Below, piece after piece: positions 28,301 through 37,300 of a DNA stretch of 64,000 nt. Within the stretch, counting starts at the first letter, position 1; each line of letters starts with the position of its first letter. The position numbers and the translations under genes were made by a program. Below the pieces are notes generated by a model. That model was not told the origin of the DNA. It saw only the letters and a program-made list of their open reading frames with translations, and made no database searches. Origin of the DNA: Episyrphus balteatus (taxonomy: Eukaryota > Arthropoda > Insecta > Diptera > Syrphidae); the NCBI RefSeq assembly GCF_945859705.1, contig NC_079135.1:1674001-1738000 (forward strand), read 5' to 3'.

Positions 28301-31300
28301 TGCCCATTCTCCTTTGACTGGTTTGAGGAAACTATCAAAACAAATTTTTTTTTTTAATAATCAATTCATAAAAAAAAACTATTTTATATTGTTTTATTAT
28401 CATTTATTTATGTAGTGGTTCAAAAATGTATTTGCGATTCTAAAATAAATTCCAATACAGAGTTGTCGGCTAGTTTGGATAAACAATTTTTCTGTGTGCA
28501 AAAAAACTGAGTACATTTCGAAAAACCAGAGTTTTTTTCCCTCAAAGGTGGAGCAACTTTACTCCGATCGGAGCAAGGTTCAAACCCTGGCAAGGTCGAT
28601 GTTATGTTGTTTAAATTGATTTTAATGTGCTGAATTCAAAACTGTTTGCTGATTCGTTCTATAACATCTAGTTTTTTATAAGTAATGCTAAGCACAAAGA
28701 TTTTGAAATATAATAAAATTCAATTTCCAATATTTTTGAGACAGAAACTAATTTTGAAGAGAAATAAGTATATTTAGGCCCAATTTATTCACTCTCCATT
28801 AAATTTAAAGTCTCCATTAAATTTTTTTTTAAATTCCCTCTTTTAAATGGCGACCTTAAATTTAATGGAGTGTGAATAAATTGAACCTTAGACAATAAAA
28901 TATGAGTTAGCAATAGCATTAATAGTTTTGAACAAAAAATTTAACGGTAATGGAACGGTAAAAGTAAATACATTAATAAAATGTCGATATCAATTATTTT
29001 GTAGAGAAAAAACTATATTTTTGACGAAAAAATATGAGTTTGCATTAATAGTTTTGCAAAAAAAACTTAACGGTAATGTGTTTGTCTGTTTCTTTTTTCT
29101 TAATATTTAACAATGACACAAAAATTATGTCAATCCAAAATAAAAACAAATCACGCAAGTGCAAAATATCCACAAAAAACTATAATTTCAATTTCTACCA
29201 AAATTTTCGTTTCTTTCAGACTACAAGCTAAAAAGATTTTTAGATTTTCTTCTTTACCTGGGAAAAATAGGAACAATTTAAAGAGAATAGAAGTCAATTT
29301 TTTTTTCTGTATATAAAAATGAATATTAGACGACACGCACACATGCGAATAAAACAAGTTATATCTTTTCTGAAATATTATACCTGAGATGAGATGCTCA
29401 CTAGCCTGTCTTATCCAGGTCGGTCAACAAGTAGAACCCTGCAACGAAAGAAAAATTCAGTTCTCTCTGGATTTGTTTATATCAATCTATAGGCTAAAGT
29501 AGAAGCGCAGCAGTCGCAGCTGTGGATGACCGTAAAAGACAGTTGGTAAAAATATTTTAACCCGTGAAAACATTGTTCGAATTTAAAAAATAAGAAGATA
29601 AATTCAAAAGACTAATAAAAATGTTGCATTCTTGGATTAACCAGTAAGTTAAATCAATACAAAAAGTTTTGAAAAAGTGTTTTTAAACAATGTAAGCCTT
29701 TTTCAGTGTTATACTTAAAAAAAAAAACGAATAGCTTCAAAATTTTTATTCAGAAGTATTCCCAAATCAATCATCAGTAAAATAACGCCCTTTTTCTTTT
29801 TGTTCAATAAAATTTCATTAAATATGTATCGAATAATAAAATTCAAAACATCCAAGATGAGAATATCCTTTCACATTTACATATGTATTAAAAAGAGTGA
29901 TTTGATTTTAAGAGTAGTCAGATTTAGTTTTTGATATTTTTTTTTTAATTTAGATTATTTTGGGGTTCTAATTTCGTGACAAAGCATCTGATCCCTTACC
30001 TCTAGATGGCGCTATATTCAATTTCACATAACCAGTGGACGAGCAAAACACTTCTAGTAATAATTCATTTGTCAAATTATATTAAGTAGTTTTGAAGTAA
30101 AGATGGAAAAGATGAACATACTACGTACAATCTTGCTTGGGCAAAGTCGGGTTAAAAATGACCCAGCTCTGAGGTAGTTAATTCGGTTTGCAATAGTAGA
30201 TACGAAAAAAATTAACCAGTTACTCGGTGTAGACAAATCACTGAAGAAAAAAATCAGATGAATGAGTCCAAAAATAAGTAAAACAAGTTTTTCTTAGTTT
30301 CACAAATTGTTTACCTGTGATATATGAAAATATTTTAGATACTTGTTCCAATCATACAATCATAAAAGGCACAATACAAGTTAATTCATTTCCTTTGAAC
30401 CTTTTCGGTCCTTAAATTTCATACCTACTCTACTACAAGTTTTGTCCTGATTTTATTCCAAACTTGATCTGCTTTTGTGATATTTACAATTTGCTTTTCT
30501 ACACAATTGGCAACCTTTCCTACGTTTTTCTTCTCTTAAATTTTATGAACTAAAGGCGAAAAGAGCTCCGTTTAGCACAGGTTCAATTCTTTTTACTGCG
30601 GTTGACTTATTTGGAAATTGTTCAGAAAAAAAGTTAAACAAGTAAGTACTGTAGATAAACCATGACAGCGCGTACACAAACAGAATAAAAAAAAAAACGA
30701 AAAAAAAAAAAAAAAAAACAAATAGTAAGACAATCGTTTTGGACGACGCGACGGCAAGGAAAAGAAAAATTGTATGCAAATTTGCCGATCGTCGTCGTTG
30801 TTGTCGTTGCCATAGGCCGAGTACGGCAATGGCATACAACTGGGAATGTGAGTTTAATACCACTTATTGTCCATAATATAAATGATAATAAAGATGACAG
30901 TAGAAGATCTTTTTTATTAATTGTGTGTATCGCATAGCTCCCATGTAATTTAGAGGCAGTCCTATTCAATCTTAAAGTGTTTGGGTTGTTGATTTTGATT
31001 TTATCTTGTTTTTTTTTTATTTCTCTCTGTGATGTGTATACATCATCATCATCATGCCTAGAATTCATTGTTGATAAATAAGTGAAAGCATTCGCACACA
31101 CAAAGTTTAAATAATGTAAAAAAAAAAGAAAAAAAATATGAACAAGGAATTTCTTTGAAATAGTTCAAAAATACTCTAACAAAACAAAGACACAGAAACT
31201 AAGTTTTAGATAAAAATTCAACACTAAAACAAAACAATCTCTCTTCTCACAATGCTTTTCAGGAGAAAATGGTTACCACAACCATTAAGGAAGCTTTCAC

Positions 31301-34300
31301 AAGGCAAGGTAGATAAACCACCGATGGAGAAGACTCTTACAAAGAAGGCTTCAGAAAGAAACCTTAAAGTAAGTTTTTTTTTTGGTCATAAAAGGAAAAT
31401 ATAATAATTTCTAAATCTCTTACTTTATAGTTATCTACAAAGCACACAGAACACGAGGATGAATTGACATCATCATTAATAGCGGGCTCAATAACGCCCA
31501 CAAGTGCCCAACAGTATATGTCGCAAGTTAATAATTCACAACAACCAGATTATGAACCGGAGGAGGAAGTTGGCTTAGAACTACCTCCGCCAATGAAACC
31601 CATTCAAGAGCCTTGTGTTATATCGAATGGACCACCCGCCTTTAAGGACATGAAGGAAAATCCTGTTAATTTAGTAAGTATAAGTACATATTGTTATGAT
31701 ACGAGGTTCTTTTTTCAAAAATTGTGCAATTCTTCAAAAATAATTGCTGACTCAACACAAATTTATTAATTGTTTGTTTGACGAGAGAACGTAACAAAAT
31801 TATTATGAGAACATATTTTTAATTAGTGATGCACTTAAATAGTAGATATAAATCCAATTGTTTGGATTTTAATTAGTTGTATAGTTATAATACTCTCAGA
31901 TTTTGAATTGATTAAAATCTTTCAAACAAAAATTATTGCGCTGGACATAAGTCAGTCACATAACCTTAGTTTTTTTTTAACACATGTTTATTATTACCTA
32001 AGTAGTTTAAAATAGTTATAATACTTAATCGGCAATATTTAAATTTAATCGGTAATATTAAAACTGTATGCAATGGGTGTTTTAATCTATTTACAAAATA
32101 TTTAAAAAAGCCTGGCAACATAGGCGGATTAGCTTGATTTTACCTTTTTTTTTACATGAGATTAATTTATTTCTCTGAAATTTTATTGACAGTTTAAATT
32201 AAATATTCTATTATTCCTCGAAATCCAAATTATAAAACCCGATTTTCAATGTCTTTTCGATTTCGTACCTTTTATTTTAACAGTTGTTTAGAGAAAAAAA
32301 AAAAGATTGAAAATCTGCTCTAACAACTTCACATATACATATAATAAACTCTTTTCATCAAATTAAAAAAAATCATGGCATTTTTTTCAGATGGAAATGT
32401 TGTCGTCTTTTTGGGTGCTGTTGTAAACGATTAAGAAAATTCAGAAAAAAATCTTCATTTTGATATGATTTATTAATAAATTTAATAATAAATCATTCCA
32501 AATAAAAAATTAAAAGACCTCAAATTTGAGTCGGATTCGATTAAAAGCCAAATTTCCCTTTCATTTTGTCGCTCTCTCTATTAATAACAAAACCTAAATG
32601 AAAGCTCAGATTATTATCAACTTGATTGGCATTACAACTCATTGCTTATTTTATTCTCTTCTCTTTCTCTGTCCACTTTTCCTGGCTCTCATTTATATAT
32701 AATTTATATTTTTTTAACTGAAAATCCTCCGCTTTCTTTAAATTAACCGTGATACTCATTCTTCATTCTCACAACGTTCATACTGCAGTCAAAACCCTTT
32801 TAGTGCACGCAGATTATTAATTGCTTTACATAGCCTTCCTTCATCCATTATAAATCAATTCAAATCCCAAATATGCTATATCAAAGATTTTTACATATTA
32901 CAATTCAGGGAATATTTTAAAAAATTTCTTTTGGTTTCCACATCTTCCGAAGAAACGAAAAAAAAATATTCGATATTCTCTTCTTTCATCGTTTTTTTGC
33001 AGATTATGTTTCCAAACCCAAACCTTTGCAGCCTTATCTTCTCCAAGAAATTTTAACCTCTTTAGCTCACCCGTCAACGTGCTTTTCGAAGGTTTATTAT
33101 GAACTTTTTCGAATGATCTTGAAAAAAAAAAAAAACGATCAGTTCTGTTTCCTGTTATTGATTGTTTTGACCTCAAAAAAGCTCAAATAATCTGGTCCCT
33201 ACGTTTTGTTTTTGAGGTCCACACAACTATAATAAATAATGAAACTCGAATTAATTATCTCTAGAACTTTAAGGGTTGTATTTCCTTTTCCTTGAACCTT
33301 AACAAAAAAACTCAAGTCAATTGTTGTAATTGTTTAATTTAACTGTTTCTGATAATAAATTTTTTTTAACCTTACATAAGGGTAAAGTTTTTTTGAATAC
33401 TCGATATTAACAAGTATTTTTTTTTTGTTGTTGTTTTGTGTTAACTTTCGACAATAATAAAAACAATAATGTTGAATGGCCCCATTTCATATCGATGTTA
33501 CTTTGCCATACCTTTTTTTGTTTTGTTTGTGCCATTTAGCTGATACACATTATTTAAGATAACAATAACACATACTTGTCTACTTTCTTAAAACCCATGA
33601 CCCATACAAACAAAATAAAAGTTAAATAATTTTTAATTGTAGAAAAAAACAATTTGTGGTGCGAAATAATATATTCAATGAAAGATAAAACAATAATTCA
33701 CCACGTACAACATTCATGCAAGCTTCAAAAAAGTTTAAACTTATTTTGTGTTTAATTTTATTTCTTTATTTTAATTCTAGGCAAGTACCTTCAAGAAAAT
33801 GGAAGGAAATGCAGCAGCGGACTTATCTGAAATAGAACAAATAGTAAAGGAGAAAACTGTAAGTTTTTTTTTTTGGAATTGATAACAATTTATAAGAATT
33901 ATTATTTATTTATTTTTTTTTTTTCTTTCTAAACAGGAACAACATGAGGTGAAGTCCAAGTTCCTAAAACCCTTAGACATTAATAGCACAGAGAGCAATG
34001 GGCGAGATCTTGAATTAAGTTATTCGAATAACGATAACTCAGCTGATAATAACGATGAGGTAAATACAAAAATAATTGTGTAAATTAAATCACAACAAAA
34101 ACATTACTGTTAAAAAAAGAGCCAAGTTCTCCTATGTTGAAATTATGCTGGCACAAAAAGTACTGAGATGTAAAAGTGTACCAAGTTCTAAAGTTTGGGT
34201 TCAAATTCGTATCAATAAAATTTTGATTGTTCTCTTGACAATTTTTCTTTTAATTTCCGATTTTTAAAGTTATTTCAAAAATTGCCAAGTAAACAATCAA

Positions 34301-37300
34301 AATTTTATTGATACGAATTTGAACCCAAACTTTAGAACTTGGTACACTTTTACATCTCAGTACTTTTTGTGCCAGCATAATTTCAACATAGGAGAACTTG
34401 GCTCTTTTTTTAACAGTAATGTTTTTGTTGTGATTTCACTACTTTTTGCAAGGTAAGGCTGTAGAATTGAAAATCTCTATATTTGATGAAAATTCAGTGA
34501 AAATGGGCGGTTGCCACGCCCCCTGGCTGAAATTCTCAAATTTTAAATTTTTTCCTTTGTATAAACTACCAACTCTACTATTCTACCAAATTTCAAGATT
34601 CTAAGATAATCAGAAGTGCTCTATAATATTTGATGAAAATTCAGCGGAAATGGGCGGTTGCCACGCCCCCTGACTGAAATTCTCAAATTTAAAATTTTTT
34701 CCTTTGTATAAACTACCAACTCTACCATTCTACCAAATTTCAAGATTCTAAGATAATCAGAAGTGCTCTATAATATTTGATGAAAATTTAGCGGAAATGG
34801 GCGGTTGCCACGCCCCCTGACTGAAATTCTCAAATTTAAAATTTTTTCCTTTGTATAAACAACCAACTCTACCATTCTACCAAATTTCAAGATTCTAAGA
34901 TAATCAGAAGTGCTCTATAATATTTGATGAAAATTCAGCGGAAATGGGCGGATGCCACGCCCCCTGAATTGAAAATCTCAAATTTTCGATTTTTTCCTTT
35001 GTATACACCACAAGTCCTATCACCGTGTAAAATTTCAAGTTTCTACGATAACGGGAAGTTCTCCATAATTTTGATGATCTGTCAGTGAGTGAATCAGTCA
35101 GTCAGTCAGTCAGTCAGTCAGTCAGTCAGTCAGTTACGGTTTTTGAGATTTTCGAAGCCCTATATCTCAGAAACTACTCATCGTAGCAAGCTGAAATTTT
35201 GTGAGGAGTTTTGTTTTGACTAGCTTAACAAATGAAGCGAGTTTGAAATTTCTAGTATCTTTGGTGTGGAAGTTAGAGGGGGGTCGAAAATGGCCTGAGT
35301 TGTTTCCTGTAAATAAGGGTGTAGTGCCAAAGTTGCTAGAGAACTTGGCTGGGCACTACCGTGCCCCTTGATATGTAACTTTTATAGTGTGACCATTGCA
35401 TAGTGATTCAAATATCTTAAAAAAGGAAAATTAATTTTTTTTTTTATTTACTAGTCAATGAGATGAGTCAGACTGATATGTTGACTTTACTTAATTTTAT
35501 GTGAGAAAAATAACGTCTCCGATTTTGTGGAAAATTTTAGAAAAAAAATGAGTATTTAAAGAGAATATGTGTGGATCAGAATCAAAACCCAATTTATCCA
35601 CTTTAAAGATTTCGAGTAAATCAAGAAAAACAAATTTAGAAAACCAACAAATATATGGGTTTTGCAATTTACCACACACTGTGGTCTTAAACCTTGGGTA
35701 TAAAAAATATAGTTTGTGATTCAAATTTGGCCCACGTATGTATGTATTAGAATAATAAGCACAAAACCGTATGGTAATGGGTCTTGATTCTGATCCATAC
35801 ATATGATATATTCTCTTTAAATAAACATTTTTTACATATTATGTAATTTAATCGTTTAAGCTAAAAAAACGAATCGAAAATTATCTTTCCTTAGTGAGGA
35901 ATTCTGTTCAAGTTACTTAGCTTAGTGATCTCTGTAATCTCAGAACCTTAAATACTCACTACAAAAAACTTAAATTAAAAAAATTCCATTTTTTTTTTTT
36001 CAATTAATTATTAGAACAACTCCGAGACAAATGATGTTGAGGCTGCACAACGAAAACGACTGTGCGCCTTATCAGAACTTTTGTCAACAGAAGAACTCTA
36101 CATTCAAGATTTAGCAGAAATAGTTAATGGGTAATGTTAACAAAATACTAACAAACTTAATTGATTTATTTAATTTTTGTTCTTAATTTTTTTTTTAGTT
36201 ACATCGGAGAAATTCGTAATCCAAAAAGTGATATACCTGAAGACCTTAAGGGTGGAAAAGAACGAATGATATTTGGAAATATTGAAGCAATCTATGAATG
36301 GCACAGAGAGTAATTTTCATTGCAAACAAAATGTTTACAAAATGGCAATATTAATTAATTTTTTGTTTATATTTTTAGTAACTTTTTAAAAGCTCTGCAA
36401 CGTTGTATAAAAACACCATCAGAACTTGGTCCAATGATTAAACGTTATGAGCGTAAATTTCACATGTACATTGTTTACTGTCAAAATAAGCCAGTATCAG
36501 AACACATTGTCTCCGAGCATGTTATGTATTTCGATCAAATTCGACAGAAACTAAAGCATCGTTTAGATGTAAGTTTTGTTTTATTTTCAATGTAATAACC
36601 TTATATTATTATTGTTTGTTTATTTATAGCTAAGTGATTTGCTTATAAAGCCTGTACAAAGAATAACCAAGTATGAATTATTATTGAGAGAAATAAAAAA
36701 GCAAACCGAACGTGCCAATTTGGTAGAAGAAGTACCAAGTATGAAAGAAGCTTGCTATGTTATGAAGGTGAGTTCTTTTGTAACATATATTAAAATTAAG
36801 AAATATGTTTTGAAGATAAATTTCTTCATTTTTTTACACTACAAATTTGTGATACATATTAACTCATCTTTTGCTTTTTCTTAATTCAGGTTGTTTGTAG
36901 AGCTGTCAATGATATGATGGTTGTTCGACGGCTGCAGAAATTCGAAGGAAAAATTACAGCCCAAGGCAAATTGCTGCTTCACGGCCCATTGTGGTGTGTC
37001 GAAGAGCAAAAGAATGTCGAACGAAATGCAACAATGGTACAGAAGCCCAGAGAACTTCAAGTATTCCTATTCGAACAAAGTATTATATTAGCAGATATTG
37101 TTGGTAAAAAGACTCAATTCACAAGCCCCTCTTATGTGTATCGGTCTCATTTACAAGTAAGATTTAACCCCGTCTTTTTTTTAATTTATGAATAAGATTA
37201 ATGTTTTTTTTTTTATATTTCAATTAAGGTTAATAAGATGCATTTGGAGGAATTACCAAACAACAGATTTCTACTGAAATCAACAGATCCCCATCGACCG

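Larger units (their letters stand above)
19845..31262. other. trio: trio intron 3 (11.4 kb) with candidate internal promoters
   Basis: Bounded by GTAAGT and TTTTCAG. It contains a GC-richer relic (about 20500-20820), a Tc1-like MITE (20861-21084), a small foldback (22713-22933), a 1.08-kb snap-back element (23384-24459), a degenerate repeat (24540-25395), a 39-bp hairpin (27421-27510), a 671-bp inverted-repeat element (27645-28315) and a small MITE (28774-28890). Candidate alternative first exons of trio lie at 26199, 29621 and less surely 30103. Between 25900 and 27080 the DNA is relatively repeat-poor, in keeping with a promoter region. Confidence 0.7.
34060..36014. other. trio: trio intron 7 (1.95 kb), almost entirely repeat-derived
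   Basis: Contains a perfect inverted repeat (34087-34436), a 147-bp tandem array (34481-35070), a (CAGT)n run (35092-35133) and a 271-bp foldback (35553-35823). It interrupts the coding region immediately before the DH domain. Confidence 0.85.

Noticed and set aside
30543..31101. Three overlapping minus-strand open frames with poly-Phe stretches
   Set aside because: They are created by a long poly-A run and CGTCGT trinucleotides within trio intron 3; no conserved protein features.
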